Below, piece by piece: positions 48,179 to 54,590 of a stretch of DNA of 54,590 bases (position 1 is its first letter; every line of letters begins with the position of its first letter). The translations under genes were made by a program, and so were the position numbers. Source of the DNA: Propionibacteriaceae bacterium (GTDB lineage Bacteria > Actinomycetota > Actinomycetes > Propionibacteriales > Propionibacteriaceae). The notes below the pieces were generated by a model, which saw nothing but the letters and a program-made list of their open reading frames with translations, made no database searches and was not told where the DNA came from. The stretch covers positions 1-54,590 of the forward strand of contig JAISJP010000009.1 of assembly GCA_031261455.1 (NCBI GenBank). Reading direction: 5' to 3'.

Positions 48179-49513
48179 ATGGCACAACGAATCGCCCCGC
48201 TGTCTGGGTTTCCGGAGTATTTGCCCGCGGCACGCATCGTCGAGCTGCGCGTCATCGACACCTTGCGGGAGACGTTTGAGCTGCACGGTTTTGCGTCCAT
48301 CCAAACCCGTAGTGTGGAGCCGTTGGAGCAGTTGAGCCGTAAGGGTGAGATTACCAAAGAGGTGTACGCCGTTCGCCGACTGCACGCCGATGAGGGCGAC
48401 GCGGGCACCCTTGGTCTGCACTTTGACCTGACTGTGCCGTTCGCCCGCTACGTGCTGGAGAACTCCGGCAAGCTGAACTTTCCGTTCCGTCGCTACCAGA
48501 TTCAGCCCGCATGGCGTGGCGAGCGCCCGCAGGAGGGTCGCTACCGCGAGTTTTGGCAGGCGGACATCGACATAGTGGGGGAGGACGCGCTCGCGGCCCA
48601 CCACGACGCTGAGGTGGTGCTGGTGATGCTGGAGGCGCTGGGTCGCCTGCATGATCAGTTCGGCATTCCCGACGCGTTGATGCGCATCAACAACCGCAAA
48701 CTGATCCAGGGCTTCTACGAGGGCCTTGGCGTCGCTGATCCGTTGGCCGTCATTCAAGTGGTGGACAAATTGGACAAGATCGGCCCAAGTGCGGTGGGCG
48801 AACTGCTCGCTGGGCAGGGAGTTGCTGCCGATGTGGTGACACAGATCTTGGCGTTGGCCTCCATCTCGTCCACATCAGACTCGTTCATCGACGAGGTCCG
48901 TGCGCTGGGCGTGACCAACGACCTGCTCGAAATCGGTCTTGTCGAACTCAGCGCCCTGCTGGCGGCAGTGAACGCTCAGTTCCCCGGTCGTGCTGTGGTG
49001 GACCTGAAGATCGCTCGTGGTCTCGACTACTACACCGGTTCAGTTTTCGAGGTGGAGCTGCCCCAATGGCGCTCCTTGGGTACCGTCTCCGCCGGTGGCC
49101 GCTACGACGCCTTAGCGTCTGACGGACGCCACACCTACCCCGGTGTCGGAATCTCCTTCGGCGTCACGCGCTCGCTCGCCCCCCAATTGCTTGCCGGAAA
49201 CCTGAGTGCCACCCGCAGTACCCCCTCCGCTGTCCTGGTTGCCGTCGATGACGAAGAGTCCCGAGCCAGCGCCAACGCGGTTGCCGCATCGCTACGTACC
49301 CGTGGCATCCCCTGTGAGGTCTCCCCAAACTCGTCCGCCTACGGCAAGCAGATCAAGTATGCCGATCGCCGCGGCATTCCTTACGTCTGGTTCGGTGGCC
49401 CCCAAGGTCAAGTCAAAGACATCCGCACCGGCTCCCAAGCCGATGCCCAAGCCTCCGAGTGGACCCCGCCCACTGAGGACCTGCTGCCCCGCGTGATCGT
49501 CATCGAAGCCTAA
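48179..49513 (+). CDS. hisS: Histidyl-tRNA synthetase
   Basis: A 444-residue class II synthetase that charges tRNA(His). Seen: motif 2 FRRYQIQPAWRGERPQEGRY followed by REFWQADIDIVGED, the histidine-specific RGLDYYTGSVFEVE, motif 3 region YPGVGISFGVTR, and a C-terminal anticodon-binding domain (AVLVAVDDEESRASANAVAA... IKYADRRGIPYVWFGG). ATG at 48179 with GGGAG at 48165-48169. It forms a pair with the MBL hydrolase gene. Confidence 0.96.
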   Translation: MAQRIAPLSGFPEYLPAARIVELRVIDTLRETFELHGFASIQTRSVEPLEQLSRKGEITKEVYAVRRLHADEGDAGTLGLHFDLTVPFARYVLENSGKLNFPFRRYQIQPAWRGERPQEGRYREFWQADIDIVGEDALAAHHDAEVVLVMLEALGRLHDQFGIPDALMRINNRKLIQGFYEGLGVADPLAVIQVVDKLDKIGPSAVGELLAGQGVAADVVTQILALASISSTSDSFIDEVRALGVTNDLLEIGLVELSALLAAVNAQFPGRAVVDLKIARGLDYYTGSVFEVELPQWRSLGTVSAGGRYDALASDGRHTYPGVGISFGVTRSLAPQLLAGNLSATRSTPSAVLVAVDDEESRASANAVAASLRTRGIPCEVSPNSSAYGKQIKYADRRGIPYVWFGGPQGQVKDIRTGSQADAQASEWTPPTEDLLPRVIVIEA

Positions 49514-49655
49514 CAGTTGCGCCGCCTGAGTTGTAGGTTGCAGGCTGCCATGGCTTCATCCGGGTCTTCATTGTCTAGGTGATGCGAAGCGCCAGACGAT
49601 CCCCGCCTTTAGAATCCGGGACCGCTGGATGATCGCCAAAGAATGGCGTCCCGAG

Positions 49656-49668
49656 TAGGCTCTTGAAC
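49656..49668 (+). promoter_or_regulatory. Possible leaderless promoter of the epimerase gene
   Basis: TAGGCT at 49656-49661 is followed by 7 bases and the ATG at 49669. No ribosome-site purine run is present at the usual distance. Same geometry as before hisD at 30311, without a visible -35. Confidence 0.35.
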
Positions 49669-50484
49669 ATGCTGCGCAGACTCATCGACGACCCAGACGC
49701 TCGCGTTGTGAGCGCGTCCGAGATGAAGGCATTCGATGCCCACACCATTGAGGTGATCGGCGTGTCGTCGCTGGTGCTGATGGAACGTGCCGCACTCAGC
49801 GTCGTGGATGCGCTCACCACCAGCGACTTCGGTTTCGACCTGACGCGCGTCGTCGTAGCGTGTGGCGTCGGCAACAACGGTGGAGACGGCCTGGCGATTG
49901 CGCGCCTGCTGCACCTGCACGGAGTCGATTGTGTCGCCGTGATCATCGGTGACGCGAGCCGCATGACCCCGGACTGTGCGCAGCAAAAGCGCATCTGTGC
50001 CGCCTACGGCGTGCCCATCGCCGGGCTCGACGTCCTATCCGATCTAGCCGCGAACGCCACCACGCTGGTCGACGCCCTACTCGGCATCGGTGGCGACCGC
50101 GAACTCCGCGGAGACCTAGCCGACGGCGTTGCCGCGATCAGCACCAGCAAGGCCAGAGTCCTAAGCGTGGATGTCCCCACCGGAATCTCGGACGACGCTC
50201 AGGTGCTTGGAAGTGCCGTCCGCGCCGACGTGACGGTCAGCTTGGCGTACCCCAAGCGTGGCCTGCTTGGCGACCCGGGCCGCGAGTTCGCTGGCGATAT
50301 TCTGGTTGCTGATATCGGGATATACGCTCCCGCAGGCGAGTCAGTCGTGCCAGGGGACCCATTCGTGGCTCGGGCACGGTTCGTGACGGGGTCTGGAAGC
50401 GCGGCCGTCATCGATGCGAAGCAGTTTCGAGCAGATCAGGATGCCTTCTTGGACGGCGAATTGTCAGATCCCTACAGTCGCTGA
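49669..50484 (+). CDS. nnrE: NAD(P)H-hydrate epimerase (YjeF N-terminal domain only)
   Basis: A 271-residue metabolite-repair enzyme that interconverts R and S forms of hydrated NAD(P)H. Seen: IGVSSLVLMERAALSVVDAL, ACGVGNNGGDGLAIARLLHLHGVD, LVDALLGIGGDRELRG, VLSVDVPTGISDD and VTVSLAYPKRGLLGDPGREFAGDI. In many bacteria this domain is fused to the ADP-dependent dehydratase (NnrD). Here the protein ends after a tail of about 40 residues (DAKQFRADQDAFLDGELSDP) with no dehydratase motifs, so the second activity must be encoded elsewhere or be lost. It is the last core gene before the accessory block. The start could also be TTG at 49663. Confidence 0.88.
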   Translation: MLRRLIDDPDARVVSASEMKAFDAHTIEVIGVSSLVLMERAALSVVDALTTSDFGFDLTRVVVACGVGNNGGDGLAIARLLHLHGVDCVAVIIGDASRMTPDCAQQKRICAAYGVPIAGLDVLSDLAANATTLVDALLGIGGDRELRGDLADGVAAISTSKARVLSVDVPTGISDDAQVLGSAVRADVTVSLAYPKRGLLGDPGREFAGDILVADIGIYAPAGESVVPGDPFVARARFVTGSGSAAVIDAKQFRADQDAFLDGELSDPYSR

Positions 50485-50600
50485 AAACCATATCCCAGCC
50501 CATGGTGATTCCGCAGTTCAGGCCATGTTCGTTCCGCGATAGGCATGGTGGCGTAGTGGCATGGATGAGGGCGAAGGGCTAGTCCGCCTGGGTTGTGGCG

Positions 50601-51869
50601 TCAGTCTTTGAGGCAGCCGATCGGCACAACCAGCACGCCATCGGGGCGGCGGTAGCCAAACTGCGTGGCAGTGAGCACCATCAAGAACGAAGGCGAATTC
50701 ATCCGCCCCTGATCTACCCGGTTCGCCAGACGAAGCAGGTTTGCAGCGCCCTCGTCAACGCCGCCTGCGCCCATCTTCACTTCGATCGCACCCCAACGCC
50801 CGTCTCGGAGTTGCACTACAGCATCCGCGTCCAACCCGGTTTTGTCCCTGTAGTGGAAAACTTCGCCGTCGTGTGCGGAGGCGTACACGCGCAGGTCGCG
50901 CACGCACAGTGACTCAAACAGGAGCCCGAAGGTCTCGAAGTCGTGCAAGAGACCGTGCGGGGAGCTACGCAGCACCGCGACGGCCAAGGATGGGTCAACA
51001 AAGTGACGCGTCACTGACGAGCGTACGGCAGTCTTGGAGCGAACGGCTGGGTTCCACGCTGGAAGATTCTCAATGACATGGATGCGCTCCAGGGCGCTGA
51101 TGTACTCCGCAACCGTCTTGTCTGAAATGCTGGTGTCACTAGCTGCGATGTCTTCTCGAATGGTCGCCGCACTGGCCATGGTGGCCACGTTGCGCGCGTA
51201 GGAGCGTAACAGCGCCCGCACCCTAGCGGGGTTACGCTCAACGTCATCCACTCGGGACACGTCTGTGAAAATCACCGCATCCATATAGTCGTAGGCCCTA
51301 GCCAGCGCGTTTTGGTCGCTTTCTCCAACGGACGCAGGCCAACCGCCGCGAGCTAACGCGAACGCTAACTGCTCCACGGTGAGCACCGACGTCACGCCGA
51401 AACTCTGGTCAAGGTGAGACGCAAATAGCGCTGCCAGAGAGACGGCCCCGTTTGACTCGCCTGACTCAAAAAGGCTCATCGGGCGCATCTTGCGTCGGCT
51501 GATTCGCCCGGTACCTGTGTGTGCCGTGGTTCCCTCGGTGGGGACTGCCGAGCCGGTGAGAATGAACTGCCCAGTTTGCCCGCGCTGATCAACTGCGAAT
51601 CGCACCGCGTCCCAAAGCACCGGAGCCATCTGCCACTCGTCAAGGAGGCGCGGAGTTTCACCTTGCAGCAGCAAAGATGACTGGGTGCTGGCAGTTTGGA
51701 TATAGGCCGCAGTACGATCCGGGTCCTGCATGAACAGGGCGCTCTTGGCGAGTTGCTGCGCCGTCCACGTCTTGCCGCACCACTTTGGCCCCTCGATGAG
51801 TACAGCTCCTGACGTTTGCAGCGCCGCCGCGACCACTCGATCCGCGATGCGCGGCAGGTATTCTCGCAT
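50601..51869 (-). CDS. AAA ATPase with wHTH and C-terminal PD-(D/E)XK-like (DUF4143) domain
   Basis: A 422-residue protein of the archaeal-type/DUF4143 ATPase group. Walker A GPKWCGKT near residues 28-35, Walker B-like LLDEWQ, sensor FILTGSAVP. A winged-helix-like middle (DIAASDTSISDKTVAEYISALERIHVIE, about 240-265) follows, then a C-terminal domain with FGLLFESLCVRDL and LDADAVVQLRDGRWGAIEVK, whose E...D...EVK spacing resembles PD-(D/E)XK nucleases. Such genes occur in many copies in bacteria; their function is unproven and could be defence or toxin-like. ATG at 51869 with AGAGGAC upstream. It is transcribed away from the inverted repeat at 51935-51988. Confidence 0.85.
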   Translation of the reverse strand: MREYLPRIADRVVAAALQTSGAVLIEGPKWCGKTWTAQQLAKSALFMQDPDRTAAYIQTASTQSSLLLQGETPRLLDEWQMAPVLWDAVRFAVDQRGQTGQFILTGSAVPTEGTTAHTGTGRISRRKMRPMSLFESGESNGAVSLAALFASHLDQSFGVTSVLTVEQLAFALARGGWPASVGESDQNALARAYDYMDAVIFTDVSRVDDVERNPARVRALLRSYARNVATMASAATIREDIAASDTSISDKTVAEYISALERIHVIENLPAWNPAVRSKTAVRSSVTRHFVDPSLAVAVLRSSPHGLLHDFETFGLLFESLCVRDLRVYASAHDGEVFHYRDKTGLDADAVVQLRDGRWGAIEVKMGAGGVDEGAANLLRLANRVDQGRMNSPSFLMVLTATQFGYRRPDGVLVVPIGCLKD

Positions 51870-51934
51870 GGTTGCGTCCTCTCTGCTGAACCGAGTATTG
51901 CTGGCTGACTGTAATCAGTCTACGCCTGAGTGTG

Positions 51935-51988
51935 GCCAAATCTAGAAGTAACTTCCGGATTTGTCTGGAAGTTACTTCCGAATTTGGC
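51935..51988. repeat. 22-bp inverted repeat made of two 13-bp palindromes
   Basis: Arms 51935-51956 and 51967-51988 are inverted copies with two mismatches around a 10-base loop. Each arm also holds its own palindrome: AGAAGTAACTTCC (51944-51956 with a neighbour base) and GGAAGTTACTTCC (51967-51979), set 23 bases apart, about two helical turns. This suggests a paired operator site. It lies 66 bases upstream of the ATPase gene (minus) and 133 bases upstream of the broken DUF4062-like gene (plus). Confidence 0.7.
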
Positions 51989-52107
51989 GAGTGCGCTGTC
52001 AGTTCCGATGTGGCGACCCCGTTGGCCTACCCAAGTGTGGCCTACTTGGCGAGCCGGATTCGGCGGCTTGTTTGAGCGCTGCCGTCGAGGCTTTGGTGTG
52101 CTTCCGA

Positions 52108-52120
52108 TAGAATTGTTCGC
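52108..52120 (+). promoter_or_regulatory. Possible leaderless promoter of the DUF4062-like gene
   Basis: TAGAAT at 52108-52113, then 7 bases, then ATG at 52121; no ribosome site. Same arrangement as before hisD. Confidence 0.45.
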
Positions 52121-52948
52121 ATGGTCTTGGACGTGCGGCTGGTGAGGGTGATGGTGTCTTGCCCCGGCGACGTAACGGGAGCTCGTGACGCGGTGGTCGC
52201 GGCTCTCCATGATTAGAACTCGGCCTGTGCAGTCAATCGGAAAGTTGTCCTGTTGCCACTGACCTTCGATAACGACGTAGTCCCTCTGACTGGGCAACAC
52301 CCTCAGGCGATCATTAACGACCAGATTCTGAAGAATGCTGACATCGTGATCGCAATTCTCTGGAGTCGCCTGGGAACGCCGACGCCAAACGCCAGTTCCG
52401 GAACAGTTGAAGAAATAGCGACGGCAACTTACTCAGGCAAACCGGTGCACCTCTTTTTCTGTTCTGCGAGCCCTCCTGCGAGTGTTGACCCGGAGCAACT
52501 GGCTGCTCTGCACGAATACGAGTCTGACATGCAATCCACGAGCCTGTACGGGAGATTTGCTACACCCGCGGACTTGGCGGCCAAGATCCCGAGTCTGATC
52601 GAATATGATCTGTCGAAGATTAGTGGGGCTGCACTGGATATTGAAGTCCGCCTTCTGCCGCAGTGGCGAACACACAACATGAGCGACGGAAGCAGCAGAA
52701 CGACATGGCATGAGGGTGCTGGCATTGAAGTCTTCAACCCAAACTCTGATGTTGCCGAGAGTGTCGAGGTCGAGGTCGTGGCTCCAGAAGAACTCCGGTG
52801 GTCCACCGATATTCCGATCACCGTTGACGGTTTTGGGTTAACAACGCTTGAGACGCCCCTGCAAGTTAGCGACGGGGTCGTCTTGAGACTTCGGGTGTCT
52901 TGGCGAATTGCTGGCGAGCACAAGGTTAGGAAGTTTGTCGTCAAGTGA
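52121..52948 (+). pseudogene. DUF4062-like (TIR/deoxyribosyltransferase-type) gene with in-frame amber stop
   Basis: Reading from ATG 52121 gives 31 residues (start VLDVRLVRVMVSCPGDVTGA, end VVAALHD), then TAG at 52214-52216, then the same frame continues for 243 residues to 52948. The junction reads ...ALHD-stop-NSACAVNRKVVLLPL; I expect a Trp (TGG) here from the recalled family pattern, so one base change (TGG to TAG) explains it. The following part has ADIVIAILWSRLGTPTPN and SGTVEEI, the acidic-loop pattern of DUF4062/TIR-like folds. The C-terminal 100 residues look beta-rich. A start at TTG 52253 would lack the N-terminal strand. Possibly a dead defence effector, or read through by a suppressor tRNA. 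Confidence 0.75.
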
Positions 52949-52951
52949 GGC

Positions 52952-52992
52952 CCACCGCCTTTGTTTGACGTTGCACGTGTCGCAGGCGGTGG
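52952..52992 (+). terminator. Hairpin after the DUF4062-like gene
   Basis: CCACCGCCT at 52952-52960 pairs with AGGCGGTGG at 52984-52992, a perfect 9-bp stem with a 23-base loop, starting 3 bases after the stop. No T run follows. Plausible terminator or stabilising stem. Confidence 0.5.
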
Positions 52993-53068
52993 CTCCACAG
53001 AATAACAGTCGTGGGTGATGCCTTGAGGCGGTGCTTATTTGAGTGCCCGCAAGTCGGGGACAAGTCGG

Positions 53069-53227
53069 TATGATGAAGTCATGACTCGTGTGCCGGACTG
53101 TAGCGTTGGTCTTGGCGTCGCTGTGACTGTTTCTCGGACACACACACACAACACCGCTCGCGTAGTTTGCGCGGTGGCCTCATCCCGGTTGGGGGTGAGG
53201 AGTGATGGCACTTGTTGCCCCCAGTGA
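53069..53227 (+). other. Small open frame and -10 box upstream of the methyltransferase genes
   Basis: TATGAT at 53069-53074 is followed by 6 bases and ATG 53081, opening a 48-codon frame (start TRVPDCSVGLG, then RTHTHNTARVV, ends DGTCCPQ). It runs into the start of the next gene in another frame. It could be a leaderless leader peptide that affects translation of the methyltransferase, or simply non-coding. A CA repeat lies at 53139-53150. Low confidence. Confidence 0.3.
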
Positions 53228-53915
53228 AGCGGCGTCTACCAAACGCAGGCCATCGAAATCTGCAAGTTCGCTGGTGCGCTCGCGGCAGCGAGTTATCGAC
53301 CATGGGGAAGTGTTCACTCCGGCTTGGATGGTCGGGGCGATGCTTGATCTGGTCAAGGACGAGTCCGAGCGGATTGACTCGCGGTTCTTGGAGCCAGCTT
53401 GCGGGTCGGGGAACTTTCTTACGGCGGTGTTGGCGCGGAAGTTCGCCAGTGTGCAGGCGCGGTACGGCAAGAGCGAGTTCGAGAAGCGGAACTACGGCTT
53501 GTCGGCGCTGATGAGCGTGTATGGCATCGAGTTGCTGGCGGACAACGTGGCGGAGTGCCGCGAGGTTCTGTTGCGCCAGTTTGATGACTTCGTTTCAGTC
53601 AAGACTGACAGCGACTGGCACGAGGCAGCGCGGCGAGTGCTCAGTGTGAATATCGTCTGGGGCGATGCGCTGACGATGAAGACGCAACCGGATGATGAGC
53701 AGTTCATCACGTTCCCCGAGTGGTCTTATCTGGGCAAGGGGTTGTTCCAGCGGCGCGACTTCCGGTTCGATACCCTCACCCAAACGTCGTCGCTGAGTGC
53801 CGTGTCGGACTACGGGGTGGACTCGCTCTTCGCTGATGATGTGGCGAAGCATGACGTGTTTCAACCTGTCAGGGAGTATTCGCCGATGACGCATCAGGAG
53901 ATCGCGCATGGCTGA
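53205..53915 (+). CDS. DNA methyltransferase-like protein (motif I subunit of an R-M system)
   Basis: A 236-residue protein beginning with a basic tail and then HGEVFTPAWMVGAMLDLVK and motif I FLEPACGSGNFLTAVL, the SAM-binding loop of N6-adenine methyltransferases. A later strand VNIVWGDALTM is the place of motif III. No NPPY/NPPF motif IV is present before the end (HQEIAHG), so alone it cannot be a complete N6-adenine methylase. The next gene overlaps by 8 bases and carries another methyltransferase N-terminus, so the two probably act together in one restriction-modification complex. ATG 53205 is preferred (GTG at 53202 also open); GGGTGAGG precedes it. Confidence 0.8.
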   Translation: MALVAPSEAASTKRRPSKSASSLVRSRQRVIDHGEVFTPAWMVGAMLDLVKDESERIDSRFLEPACGSGNFLTAVLARKFASVQARYGKSEFEKRNYGLSALMSVYGIELLADNVAECREVLLRQFDDFVSVKTDSDWHEAARRVLSVNIVWGDALTMKTQPDDEQFITFPEWSYLGKGLFQRRDFRFDTLTQTSSLSAVSDYGVDSLFADDVAKHDVFQPVREYSPMTHQEIAHG

Positions 53916-54590
53916 GCGGGCGGCATTCGTACTTCGTGGCAGGAACCCGGACGTATTGACCTGCATCGCCAACCTGTCCAATGACGAGGTGTTCACGCCG
54001 CCGGAGTTGGCAAACCAGATGCTTGATGGCGTGGCTGAGGCGTGGGCAGCCGCCCACAACGGCGACAACATTTGGGCCGACAAGACGGTGACTTTCCTCG
54101 ACCCGTTCACCAAGTCAGGAGTGTTTCTCCGCGAGATCACCAAGCGGCTAATCAAGGGCCTTGAAAGCCAGATGCCGGATCTGCAACGCCGCGTGGACCA
54201 CATTTTGACCCACCAAGTCTTCGGCATCGGCATCACCCACCTGACGGCGCTATTGGCGCGACGGAGCCTCTACTGTTCCAAGTGGGCCAACGGAGAGCAC
54301 TCGGTCTGCGACGAGTTCACCACCGGCGACGGCAACATCTGGTTCGAGGAACTCCAGCACACTTGGGTTGGCGGCACGGAGGAGATCGAGACCGCAGACG
54401 AACACGGCAAACCAGTGATCAAGACCCTAGACGGTCGCTGCTCATTCTGTGGAGCCAGTCAGAAGACCCTAGACCGTGCCGAGGGCCGCGAAACTCACGC
54501 CTACGCGCTCATCCACACCGCCGACCCACACCAACTCATCAAAGACGCTTTCGGAGAAGACATGCAGTTCGACGTGATCATCGGCAATCC
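53908..54590 (+). CDS. Eco57I-like DNA methyltransferase, partial at window end
   Basis: At least 227 residues, cut by the window. Starts AERAAFVLRGRNPDVLTCIA, then NDEVFTPPELANQMLD and a variant motif I TFLDPFTKSGVFLREITKRL (DPFTKSG where the family has DPxxGSG). Next QVFGIGITHLTALLARRSLYCSK and a Cys pair CSFCGAS that with YCSK might form a zinc ribbon. The last residues are MQFDVIIGNP, the beginning of motif IV (NPPY), so the catalytic site is just outside. ATG 53908 overlaps the preceding stop by 8 bases. Probably the modification subunit; helicase or nuclease genes are expected downstream. Confidence 0.82.
   Translation, partial: MAERAAFVLRGRNPDVLTCIANLSNDEVFTPPELANQMLDGVAEAWAAAHNGDNIWADKTVTFLDPFTKSGVFLREITKRLIKGLESQMPDLQRRVDHILTHQVFGIGITHLTALLARRSLYCSKWANGEHSVCDEFTTGDGNIWFEELQHTWVGGTEEIETADEHGKPVIKTLDGRCSFCGASQKTLDRAEGRETHAYALIHTADPHQLIKDAFGEDMQFDVIIGN

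Noticed and set aside
51935..51988. Inverted repeat as insertion-sequence ends
   Set aside because: The arms are only 10 bases apart with no transposase between or beside them; the nested palindromes fit an operator better.
51930..52145. A 71-codon plus-strand frame over the inverted repeat
   Set aside because: Its product is dominated by Trp and Pro from the repeat itself, it has no ribosome site, and it overlaps the start of the better-supported frame at 52121.
1..54590. tRNA, rRNA and riboswitch genes
   Set aside because: Gaps between genes were read for cloverleaf ends and known leader patterns and none was convincing; a covariance-model search would be needed to exclude small RNAs.

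Overview
The window looks like a chromosomal segment of an actinobacterium (Actinomycetota), probably from the Actinomycetales/Micrococcales side. Evidence is the moderately G+C-rich sequence, frequent GTG/TTG starts, an amidotransferase GatCAB operon, a PriA-type phosphoribosyl isomerase inside a hisD-C-B-H-priA run, and the actinobacterial order yebC-ruvCAB-yajC-secDF-apt-rel followed by a DUF349 gene, a metallo-beta-lactamase gene and hisS. A large LPxTG-anchored surface protein suggests a Gram-positive wall with sortase and perhaps a host-associated life. Genus and species cannot be read from the sequence.

Layout. 1-6.8 kb: a peptide/nickel-type ABC importer (lipoprotein, two permeases, one double-ATPase protein) closed by a large two-way hairpin. 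6.9-8.7 kb (minus): an NfeD-like/SPFH membrane pair. 8.9-13.6 kb: gatC-gatA-gatB-hisI-lgt, almost all overlapping. 13.8-19.8 kb: gltB-gltD glutamate synthase. 20.0-26.2 kb: a ~2040-residue DUF11-repeat surface protein ending in LPNTGG. 26.3-29.8 kb: dnaE, the replicative polymerase. 29.8-36.0 kb: a small membrane protein, then hisD-hisC-hisB-hisH-priA and a tandem GNAT gene. 36.1-39.2 kb: yebC, then ruvC-ruvA-ruvB behind a near-perfect actinobacterial LexA box. 39.4-46.0 kb: yajC-secD-secF-apt-rel, with three decayed copies of the rel 3' end behind it. 46.2-49.5 kb: DUF349 (minus), diverging from an MBL hydrolase and hisS. 49.7-50.5 kb: NAD(P)HX epimerase.

From about 50.5 kb to the end the content changes to accessory genes: an AAA ATPase with a C-terminal PD-(D/E)XK-like motif (minus), a 54-bp inverted repeat built from two 13-bp palindromes, a DUF4062-like gene broken by one in-frame amber codon, and the first two genes of a restriction-modification locus in which two overlapping genes carry separate methyltransferase-like N-termini. 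The second runs off the window just as its motif IV (NP..) begins. This is the part most likely to hold something new, and it resembles a small defence island.

How the genes work together: the core region combines translation quality (GatCAB, HisRS), nitrogen and histidine metabolism (GltBD, His enzymes), membrane export (YajC-SecD-SecF, Lgt), DNA replication and repair (DnaE, RuvABC under SOS control) and stringent response (Rel). No tRNA, rRNA, CRISPR array or intact insertion sequence was recognised, and no stretch longer than about 300 bases lacks a gene. All identifications come from reading motifs by eye; no database search was possible.
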